NCBI GenBank assembly: GCA_002914805.1
Contig: JXTB01000003.1
Location: forward strand, 2,556,775-2,620,774
Source of the DNA: Parasponia andersonii
Taxonomy: Eukaryota > Streptophyta > Magnoliopsida > Rosales > Cannabaceae
Length of the DNA: 64,000 bases
Direction of reading: 5' to 3'
How positions within the stretch are numbered: the first letter of the stretch is position 1; each line of letters begins with the position of its first letter. Positions 56,359-64,000 of this stretch are shown here, piece after piece. The translations under genes were made by a program, and so were the position numbers. The notes below the pieces were generated by a model. The model saw nothing but the letters and a program-made list of their open reading frames with translations. It was not told the origin of the DNA and ran no database searches.

Positions 56359-56851
56359 ATGTTATCATACCAGACTAGCTTTACTAAGCGATCCCAACCT
56401 CTTCCAACGGCCGACGAAGTTGTTAATCCTGTTGCACCAATTGTTGCACTACCGCTTGCAAACCCAGCTCAATTACCTCCTCTTGTTACCATAAATGCTG
56501 CTGCACAGCTACTTTTGAAACTCACCCGAAATAATTATCCCTCTTGGCGTGCCAAATTCAATTTCATTCTTCATGGATACAATCTTATAAGTTATATCAG
56601 TAGCAATATGTCGCAACCCCAAGCCACAATTACTCAAAATGGAGTTGACATTCTAAACCCAGCTTATACTCATTGGATGCAACAAAACCAGCTTCTATGT
56701 CATGCCATTTTTGCATCTTTCTCAGAGCCATTGATGTCTTATATTTCTTCCTCACCAACATCCAGCAATGCATGGGAAAGGCTCATTCGGTTGTACGCCA
56801 ATTGTTTCCAATCCCATGTTATATTTCTCAAAGAGAAACTTTCCATGACCA
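56359..56851 (+). pseudogene. RE1-like copia gag, cut by an insertion
   Basis: An open frame encodes a copia gag N-terminus. It has a Pro/Ala-rich start, LLKLTRNNYPSWRAKFNFIL (UBN2-like core), NPAYTHWMQQNQLLCHAIFASFSEP and AWERLIRLYANCFQSHVIFLKEKLS. These are the standard gag motifs of plant RE1-type elements. The gag coding ends at about 56851 where the LTR of a minus-strand copia element begins. The few residues encoded beyond that point belong to the LTR. The rest of the RE1-like element should lie beyond the window. The start at 56359 lies inside the leader; the original ATG is not certain. Confidence 0.78.
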
Positions 56852-57219
56852 TGTTGGAAGTAGGAGATTTTTAAGGCTAAAAAGGCTAAAAAAGAAACTA
56901 GAGAGAATTTTGGTAGAAGAGAAGAATTTGTATTACTACTTGAATTGTTTCTCTTTTGCTTGATACAAAATAGAGGGGAGGAGCACTCTATTTATACTAC
57001 TCCAAGGATGATTCTAGATACTCTATGTAACCTTCAACTACCTAACTAATTATACCAAATACAAGAGTAATCTAGCAAATATAAGAATACTCTAGAAACT
57101 TGGATATTAAACTATGGGCTATTACACATGCACACACACCAAAATAAGTCCAACTCACAACATAAGCCCAAATAATTAAACTATAGCCTAATAGGTCACA
57201 AAGAAGTTTATTTCTAATA
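56852..57219 (-). repeat. 3' LTR of copia-C, 368 bp
   Basis: Plus-strand ends TGTTGGAAGTAGG and TTATTTCTAATA; the minus-strand TG is mutated to TA. A minus-strand TATA box lies at 56988-56997. The potential TSD is GACCA at 56847-56851; its partner is outside the window. Confidence 0.78.
56988..56997 (-). promoter_or_regulatory. copia-C LTR TATA box
   Basis: GTATAAATAG on the minus strand, with the leader GAGTGCTCCTCC next. Likely core promoter of the LTR. Confidence 0.65.
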
Positions 57220-57232
57220 CTCCCCTTAAACT
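57220..57232 (-). other. copia-C polypurine tract
   Basis: AGTTTAAGGGGAG on the minus strand, directly before the 3' LTR. Confidence 0.78.
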
Positions 57233-57234
57233 TG

Positions 57235-58701
57235 ATTTGTGACACCTAGTAAGTTTCTTAACTTAAGAAAATCTTCATGCTTGAGTGGTTTGATGGAAAT
57301 ATCTGTCACTTGGTATTGAGCCTTCACATACTATAATTGTATATTCTTTTTTGCAATACATTCTCTTATATAATGGTAGCGAATATTGATGTGCTTACTT
57401 CTATCATGAAAGACGAGATTCTTTGCTAATGCGATTGTTGATTTATTATTAATATAGATCTCAGTGGGTTCATTCTGTGGAATGTATAATTTCTTCAATA
57501 AGTTTCTTAGTCAAATCGCATGACAGGCACATGATGTAGCTGCAACATACTTTGCTTCACAACTTGAAAGTGTGATGATTGGTTGCTTCTTAGACATCCA
57601 TGTGAAAGTAGTATCTACCATGAAGAATATAAAATCACTTGTACTCTTTCGATCATCTAAGTCTCCACTCTAAACACTGTCACTATAACCCATAAGATTA
57701 TAGTTATTAAATGATGAATATTGTAAACCAAAGCTAGTTGTACCTTTAATATATCGAAGGATTCTTTTGGCAACTATCAAGTGAGTGATTATTGGAGATT
57801 TTATGTAACGACTGACCAAGCTCACAACATAGAGAATGTCAGGTCTTATGCAAGTCAGGTAGCACAAACATCCAACTAAGCTCTTGTAGAGTGTTGGACC
57901 CATTTTTTCTCCTTTATCATGCTTTGATAGCTTGACTTCACATTCGATCGGTGTATTGACAGTCTTGCAATCATTCATCTTGAACTTCTTGATGATCTCC
58001 TTGGCATAGCCTTCTTGTGAAATGAAAATGCCATCTTCTTCTTGCTTCATTTCTATGCTAAGATAGTAACACATGAGTCTGATATCAGTCATCTCGAACT
58101 CCTTTGTCATTGATTTCTTAAACTCTTCGAACATGGATGGATTACTCCCCATTAAGATCAAATAATCAACATAGAGGTACACGATCAAGATATTTCCATC
58201 TTTTACTTTGATGTATAATGCATACTCATAAGGACATTTAATGAATTTGTTATTTTGGAAGTATATGTCGATGCGGCTATTCCATACTCTTGATGCTTGC
58301 TTTAACCCGTAAAGGGCCTTCTTCAACTTTAGGACCTTATCTTCTTGTCCCTTAATCTCATACTTAGATGGTTGCTTTATATAGACTTCCTCTTCAAGGA
58401 CTCTATTTAAGAAAGTAGACTTGGCATCCATTTGATGAGTTTTCAATTTATTTTGAGCAGCCAATGAGATGATCAATCATACTATTTCTAGACGGGTGAC
58501 AGGAGAAAATATCTCATCATAGTCTATGCTGGGTCTTTGACTATATCCCTTCGCGATCAATCTTGCCTTATATCTCTCCTTCTTTTTAGCCTTGTAAACC
58601 CATTTCACACTGATTGCTGTATGCTCTTTTGGAATTATAGCAAGCTCCCATGTATCATTTTTTATGATCGCCTTTATTTCTTCATCCATGCATTTCGTCA
58701 C
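57235..58701 (-). pseudogene. copia-C reverse transcriptase-RNase H
   Basis: The RT N-terminus lies at 58701-58477 (ISVKWVYKAK, ARLIAKGYSQ, DYDEIFSPV). After one stop the frame is open 58476-57670 with AQNKLKTHQMDAKSTFLNRV, KLKKALYGLKQASR and, in place of the catalytic YVDD, YVDYLILMG. The second aspartate is tyrosine, which should abolish polymerisation. RNase H begins with GYSDSV at about 57680, is cut by a stop, and goes on to about 57235 (DDRKSTS, SSCEAKY, HINIRYHYIRE). Family copies with YVDD would copy RNA to DNA; this copy cannot. Confidence 0.88.
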
Positions 58702-59830
58702 TTTTTACTTTGTGTAGCTTCATAAAAGTTTAATGGTTCACAATCAGCAAGAAGGTAAAAGAGAGTCAAGTCATTTTGATTCTCAGTCACCTTATATATC
58801 TCTTGTAAGCTCCTTAATCTTGGTATCCTTTTACTTAAACTGCTGCTTGAAGATGATCTTGGTATTATTTCTTGATGAGTGCTTGCCATTGGTGAAGTAG
58901 GTGGGGTAACAAGCTCTTGCAGTTCTTCTCTTACCTGCTCTATTCTTTGTTGCTCGCTTTCTTCTTTAATGTATGGTAAGAAGTCATAATTTCCCTTTTG
59001 TGTGTGCCATTCCCAGGTACTTTCTTTGTCAAACTTCACATCGTGACTAATAATAGTCTTGCCATTGCTTGGGTTATAGAACTTGTAGCCTTTTGAGTTA
59101 GAGTCATAGTCAATGAAGACAAACTTTTCACTTTTATCGTCGAGCTTAGTTCTCTTTTCATCAGGCACGTGAGCATAAGCTATGCTTCCAAACACTTTTA
59201 GGTGAGAGATTCCAAGCTTTCTTCCACTCTAAGCTTCTTATGGCATCTTTCCCCATACACTTCTTGTTAGAGAGCGATTTGACAAGTAAACTGCACAAGC
59301 TACAATTTCAACCCAAAACTCCTTTGGCATTCCTTTGCTTTTGAGCATGCTTCTAGCTGTGTCTAAGATTGTTCTATTCTTTCTTTCTGTGACACCATTC
59401 TATTGGAGAGATCTTGGTACTATTAAAGGATGGCAGATGCCGTTGTCTTCACAATACTTCTGAAACTCGTGGGATGTGAATTCTCCTCCTCTATCAGATC
59501 TCATTGGCCAGATACTTTGACCGCTTTCCTTTTCAACAAGTGCCTTGAACTTCTTGAATTTTTTGAATACTTCTGATTTCTCCTTCAAGTCTTTCTTGAA
59601 AAATCATCGATAAAGAGGAGAAAGTAGTTATTCTTAGCGAGAGAGTTTGGTCTCATTAGACCACACACGTCGGTATGTATGAGCTCAAGCAGTTTATGGG
59701 CTCGAGAACTCGATTCTCTTAGAAAGCTACTTCTGAATTGCTTTCCCAATAAGCATCCTTTACATAATTGGTTTGGTTGACTGATGAAGGATAAACCTTG
59801 AACCATCTCCTTCTTTGCTAATAATTCTAG
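58698..59830 (-). pseudogene. copia-C integrase
   Basis: The pre-integrase region 59806-59585 contains CKGCLLGKQ and LIHTDVCGLM, with the first catalytic D. A frameshift near 59585 leads to 59588-59400 with MRSDRGGEFTSHEFQKYC (second D), then a stop and the TERKNRTILDTARSML-type motif (E) at about 59390-59340. The C-terminus is open 59195-58698 (MFGSIAYAHVPDEKRTKLDDKS, a serine-rich tail). The triad residues are readable, but two frame breaks split the enzyme. Confidence 0.86.
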
Positions 59831-60040
59831 GCTGCCAAAATTGAGATGTCCAAACCTTATATGCTAAAATCATGATGAATCTTTGTAGCAAGCCTTTAGA
59901 CATTTTGCTACTTCATTTTGAATGTGCAACAAAAACATTCTATTTCTTATAATTGGCACTTTGGTTATTAACTTGTTTCTATTGTCTCTTAAAAAAAGAC
60001 TATTTTCTTTCACATGAATATCGTAGCCTTTCTTTAAGAG

Positions 60041-60262
60041 TTAGCCAAGACTCAAGATATTATTCTTCATGTTAGGCGCATAGTAAACATTTGGAATAAA
60101 CTGATGTTCTCCATTTCTCAAGCGTATAAGAAGTTTACATTTGCCCTTTACCGCTGCCTTGGAATCATCTCCAAATGAAACATTCCCAGTCACTGACTCG
60201 TCAAGTTCTAGGAACATATCTCTTCTTCCATACATATGAATGCTTGCTCCGCTGTCAAGATA
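60041..60262 (-). pseudogene. copia-C protease
   Basis: [16 protein letters not shown] with intact DSG (about 60258-60250) begins the segment, followed by [13 protein letters not shown] and [16 protein letters not shown] stop upstream near 60276 separates it from gag. Further on (about 60040-59830) are stops before the integrase. Confidence 0.8.
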
Positions 60263-60329
60263 CCATATATTTTCTTAGCACCCATTAGTCTCCTTACATG
60301 CTAACAACAACATATCTTTCTTTCTTCGG

Positions 60330-61064
60330 CATAGTTGGCTCTTTCTTGCACCTTCTTTGGAGCTCTACATTTAGAAGCATAATGACCAAATCTCTGATAG
60401 TTGTGACATTTGATTTGGGGCTTGTCATGCCAACGCTGTGAGTTTCCTCTTCCACGACTTCTTGTCAAACTATCTCCTCTATCTTCATTTTCATAATTGT
60501 TGTTAAAGCATCCTCTTCCTCCTCTTCCACGTCCGCAACCTCTTCCTTGGTCACGACCTATTCCAGATCCTCTTCCAATGTGGAATCTTCTTCTTTTTCT
60601 TGGAATTGAGCCTTAAGGAGCTGCTCATTGAAATTTTGTATCTTCTTTTTCTTTTCTTCATAGGCTTGTAAGGAACCCAAGAGTTGTTCTATCGTCATGG
60701 CTCTTAAGTTTTTGGTTTCAATGACAGTAATAATATTCTCGAATTTTGGATCTAACGATCAAAAAATCTTTTCCATTATCGTAACATTTCCTAATTTCTC
60801 ACTATTTCTCTTTATTTGATTGGAGATAGTTAGAACTCTAGAAAAATAGTCAGAGACTGACTCGGTCTCTGTCATGTATAGCAAATCAAACTCTCTTCTA
60901 AGAGTTTGAAGGAAGACCTTTTTGACCTTTTCTTCTCCCTTGTATGAAATTTGAGGTCTCTCCCATGCTTCATTAGCGAAGGTTGCACTTGAGATTTTTT
61001 TAAACCTGTCGTCATCTAAGGCCTGGTAAATGAGTAAGAGAGCTTTTTTGTCTCTTGATAACTC
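60330..61064 (-). pseudogene. copia-C gag, truncated at its N-terminus
   Basis: A long gag reading with few stops: ELSRDKKALLLIYQALDDD (from 61064), GEEKVKKVFLQTLRREFD, MTETESVSDYFSRVL, a stop at about 60761, then SLDPKFE, AMTIEQLLGSLQAYEEKKKK. A Glu/Arg-rich region and a zinc knuckle CHNYQRFGHYASKC (about 60417-60376) follow. In the knuckle the second cysteine is tyrosine. The sequence before 61064 is lost at the junction with the gypsy LTR. Confidence 0.84.
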
Positions 61065-61087
61065 TATAAAAATAGAGTTATTTGGTA

Positions 61088-61950
61088 TGTTTTTGAGTCT
61101 TGGGATAGCTATTTTAAAGGATCAATTTGTCTAGTTTAAGTGTCTTTCTTTATTTTATTTTTGTCCGTAGTGTTTCCGATGATTAAATTTCAATATAGTC
61201 AATATCTATTTTATTTTTCTTTTTATTTCTAGCAGGAATACTGAATGTAAGTAAAAGCTGGAAGTAACTTTGCTGCAGCAACGCGTCAGAGCAATACTTA
61301 ACGGCAGAATTCTTTTTCCAGCTGGCATCTTTTACACACAGCTGGTACTGACAGCTAATATTAAATACCAGCTAAGGGAAAATGAAGCAAAAGTGGTCCT
61401 CACTCCATATTTGGCTAACACGTGTATTAGGGTATCTTACATATTCTGATATAAAAGAAAAATGTACTGTAAAGAAGAAGAGGAGGACGGCTGACCAAAG
61501 AGAAAAATAGAAAAGAAAAGAAAAGAGAGAAAGAGAGTACAGAGAAGAGAAGACGAAGGAGAGGAAGTACTAGCAGCAGAGAGCTCAATTTACCATTATC
61601 CAGCTAGATTTTTCCTTACTTTCTTAAATCTTCTTTGTATTTAATTTATTTTTCTTATCTTGAACTTTCTGTAATCTATGAATTACTTTGGGTTGCTGAT
61701 TTTTGTACCCCAGAACATGAGCTAAGTTTTTCTTAGTTGGGATATTGATGAATCTAAGGTTGTAATGAAGGATTAAATGTTGTTTTAAGTGTTTATGGTA
61801 ATTTNATAATTTCTTAATTCAGCTTATTTGACATTAGTTTTATCCAACTAATCTTGTTAATCAATCCCTGTGGAGACGATACTCAACTCATTACTATATT
61901 ACTTATTCGGCATGTGCACTTGCGTAGCAATTATAAAAATTACGTAACCA
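61088..61950 (+). repeat. 5' LTR of the Athila/Tat-like element (inferred ends)
   Basis: The likely start TGTTTTTGAGTC (61088) comes right after the broken copia-C gag; the end TACGTAACCA (61950) is six bases before the primer site. A TATA box lies at 61450-61456 with an AG-rich leader (61480-61580). The TGTGGAGACGATACTCAAC motif near 61870 is common in Athila/Tat LTRs. One undetermined base is at 61805. The left end is only inferred because no partner LTR is visible. Confidence 0.68.
61450..61456 (+). promoter_or_regulatory. LTR TATA box
   Basis: TATAAAA in GATATAAAAG, about 360 bp into the inferred LTR, followed by an AG-rich leader. Confidence 0.6.
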
Positions 61951-61956
61951 AGTTTT

Positions 61957-61975
61957 TGGCACCGTTGTCGGGGAT
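61957..61975 (+). other. primer-binding site of the Athila/Tat-like element
   Basis: TGGCACCGTTGTCGGGGAT, close to the TGGCGCCGTTGCCGGGGA form of the Athila/Tat group. The non-autonomous element at 17154-21857 uses the same type. Confidence 0.85.
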
Positions 61976-62008
61976 TGAGAGAACTAAAATTATTTGTAGA
62001 AAACTAAT

Positions 62009-63236
62009 TTGCTTTTCTTTCTAGTGGTTGTGCTTGCAGGAACTTATACTCTTTATATGAATAATCAGCAAGAACAAGATCTGGTGCCCTTAGATCCTGA
62101 GATTGAAAGAACATTTCGAGCGAGGAGAAGGGAACAACAACAAGGTTTATCTAGTTTAAGAGGAATGGCTGATGCTAATGATGCTGCAGCAATGGCAGAT
62201 GATAGGGACAGAGCAATCAAAGAGTATGCTATTCCTATCCTCAATGGGCTTAATCCTAGCATTGTTAGGCCCGAAATTCAAGCACCTCAGTTTGAATTGA
62301 AGCGGGTGATGTTTCAAATGCTCCAAACTGTGGGGCAATTTAGTGGGGTACCAACAGAGGATCTACATCTTTACCTCCGGTTATTCATAGAAGTGTGTGA
62401 TTCATTCAAACTGCAAGGAGTCACAGATGAAGCTTTAAGGCTGAAACTATTCCCATACTCTTTACGAGATAGAGCAAGAGCATGGTTAAACTCAATACCC
62501 CCAGATTCGGTGGCCACATGGAATAACTTAGCAGAAAAATTTTTGATGAAATATTTCCCACCAACTAAAAATGCTAAGCTCCGAAATAATATTACTTCTT
62601 TTCAGCAATTGGATGGGGAATCTTTATATGAGTCATGGGAGCGCTTCAAGGAATTGCTAAGAAAATGCCCACACCATGGAATCCCTCATTGGATCCAAAT
62701 GGAGACATTTTATAATGGCCTCAAGGCTCATACTCGGTCAATGGTGGATGCTTCGGCTAATGGTGCTCTTCTTGCAAAGTCCTATAATGATGCTTATGAG
62801 ATTTTGGAGCGAATGGCCAACAATAACTATCAATGGCCGACTGAAAGAGTTGCTGTAGAAAGGTGTGTTGCGGGAATTCATGATGTTGATGCAGTTATAG
62901 CCTTGACAGCTCAAGTTTCATCGCTATCCAATATCCTGAAATCTATGAATATGGCTACTGGAGCAACTGCAGATCAATCTGCTGCAATTTCTTGTGTTTA
63001 TTATGGTGAGGGCATTATTTGGCAGCTGCTCATCTATTTCTGCTTCAGTATGCTATGTGGGGAACTATAACAAGAACAACAATCCATTTTCAAACACGTA
63101 CAACATAGGATGGAGGCATCATCCTAATTTTTCATGGAGCAACCAAGGAGCTACTTCAGATACAACTCCAAATAGACCAACCTACCCACCTGGTTTCCAA
63201 CATCATTTACCACAGCAACAACAGTATCAGAAATAG
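62009..63236 (+). pseudogene. Athila/Tat-like gag
   Basis: Open from 62009 to 63070 (353 codons); the likely real start is the ATG at 62057 (MNNQQEQD). It contains a charged N-terminus with RARRREQQQG and an Ala/Asp segment. The Retrotrans_gag core lies at about codons 145-250: LKLFPYSLRDRARAWLNSIP, EKFLMKYFPP, GESLYESWERFKELLRKCPH, ETFYNGL. AYEILERMANNNYQWP follows. Near 63000 a frameshift moves coding to the frame 62994-63236 (NNNPFSNTYNIGWRHHPNFS...PTYPPGF), and a TAG ends it at 63235. Gag forms the capsid. Apart from the single frameshift and later stops it is well conserved, so the element is not very old. Confidence 0.86.
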
Positions 63237-64000
63237 CAATATCTAGAGCGATCCAACTCTATGGAAGCTTTATTGAAGGAGTATATGGCGAAAAATGACA
63301 GTATAATTCAGAATCAGTCCGCAATGATTCAAAACCAAGCAGCCTCACTTAGAAACTTGGAGAATCAAATGGGGCAGTTAGCTAATGCCTTGAATAGTAG
63401 GCCCTAAGGTTCTTTGCCAAGTGATACAGAAAATCCAAGATGTGAGAGTAAAGAGCATTGCAAAGTGATCTCATTAAGGAGTGGGAAAGAGTTGAAAGGG
63501 CCTGAGCTAAGGTTTAAACAATCAGGGGAGCCCTCTTCAATCCAAGAAGAAAAGGATAAGAAAGATAGAGTGGAAAATATAACAAAGCGAACTACTAAAA
63601 CAGAGAAGTCTGCTACAGCATTGCTACAGCAAGACTGCCCAGAAAAGTAGAATAATAGACCACCGCCACCTTTTCCTCAACGATTCCACATGCAGTAGCA
63701 AGACAAGCAATTCAACAAATTTTTGCAGGTTTTAAAGCAGCTGCATATTAATATACCACTCGTGGAAGCTTTAGAACATATGCCAAAGTATGTCAAATTC
63801 ATGAAGGACATCCTCTCCAAGAAAAGAAGATTGGGAGAGTTTGAAACAGTGGCACTGACCAAAGAGTGCAGCTCCATCTTGCAGAGTAAAATCCCTCCTA
63901 AACTTCAAGAACTTGGAAGCTTTGCAATACCATATTCTATTGGTGATACCTATGCGGAAAAGCCTTGTGTGATCTAGGAGCAAGCATAAACTTGATGCCC
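63237..64000 (+). pseudogene. Athila/Tat-like gag C-terminus to protease start
   Basis: After the stop at 63237 the coding pattern continues with MIQNQAASLRNLENQMGQLA (about 63325-63385), a stop at 63404-63406, ISLRSGKEL (63460-63490), and then VLKQLHINIPLVEALEHMP (63729-63785) up to the aspartic protease start DLGASINLMP at the very edge (about 63970-64000). A frameshift near 63960 puts that motif out of frame with the preceding PYSIGDTYAEK. In this lineage the protease motif is normally DLGAS, so the catalytic D is kept. The window cuts the enzyme. Confidence 0.78.

Larger units (their letters stand above)
56852..61065 (-). mobile_element. Ty1/copia element (copia-C), 5' part missing
   Basis: Minus-oriented: 3' LTR 56852-57219, polypurine tract 57220-57232, RNase H and RT (57235-58701), integrase (58698-59830), protease (about 60262-60041) and gag (61064-60330). 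Gag is cut at about 61065-61087 by the LTR of an Athila/Tat-like gypsy element; the rest and the 5' LTR should lie right of the window. It is inserted in the RE1-like gag. Coding regions are long and recognisable, but a few stops and a mutated RT active site make it defective. Confidence 0.85.
61088..64000 (+). mobile_element. Athila/Tat-like Ty3/gypsy element, runs off the window
   Basis: 5' LTR about 61088-61950, primer-binding site 61957-61975, gag 62009-63236 and onward, protease start at 63962-64000. The gag type and the TGGCACCGTTGTCGGGGA primer site are those of the Athila/Tat branch. It is nested in copia-C gag. The end of the window cuts it within the protease; RT, integrase and 3' LTR should follow outside. 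Confidence 0.82.

Noticed and set aside
56673..56963. 96-codon plus-strand frame
   Set aside because: Overlaps the RE1-like gag in another frame and runs into the copia-C LTR.

Overview
The window is plant nuclear DNA, almost certainly from a eudicot. It is AT-rich, has no operons, and is packed with LTR retrotransposons of typical angiosperm lineages (Ty1/copia and Ty3/gypsy chromovirus, SIRE-like and Athila/Tat-like), a CACTA DNA transposon and a tRNA-type SINE. I see only one convincing host gene. A more precise taxonomic call is not supported by what can be read here.

Layout. 1-1967: AT-rich intergenic DNA with a SINE that has a clear target-site duplication (TSD). 1968-about 7960: a dead Ty1/copia element whose 5' LTR is fused by deletion directly to the middle of gag. 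7985-9874: a Ty3/gypsy gag remnant (minus strand) split by a solo LTR with TSD AAGGC. 11100-14330: an RNase H-like coding remnant split by a SIRE-type solo LTR (TSD CTAAT), itself split by a solo LTR of a non-autonomous Tat-like family (TSD ATAAT). 17066-30046: a nest in which an old copia element is broken up by a non-autonomous LTR element (17154-21857), a further LTR (22150-24119) and a SIRE-type LTR (24129-25879). 30294-32517: a solo LTR of a chromovirus, followed 99 bp later in opposite orientation by a full-length member of the same family (32617-41427, TSD CTAAT, with an assembly gap in its 5' LTR).

41896-42993 (minus) is the host gene: an intronless reading frame for a 365-residue protein with four predicted C-terminal membrane segments, which I do not recognise. 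43000-45200 is intergenic DNA with short tandem duplications. 45205-53317 is a CACTA element with a decayed TNP2-type transposase gene. It carries a piece of the copia gag-protease region also present at 26617-27200, plus an unusual hairpin. 53495-54193 is another solo LTR (TSD GTGAT). 56000-64000 is a second nest: a copia gag (+) cut by a minus-strand copia element, whose gag is in turn cut by an Athila/Tat-like gypsy element that runs off the right edge.

The mobile elements do not work together as a system. They form a layered insertion record, and nearly all of their coding regions carry stops, frameshifts or lost catalytic residues. The most informative points are the nested insertions with readable TSDs, the 2.2-kb inverted LTR pair, the captured copia fragment with shared stop codons, the palindromic-module array inside one LTR family, and the 25-bp-stem hairpin inside the CACTA element. 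I found no evidence for a new coding system.
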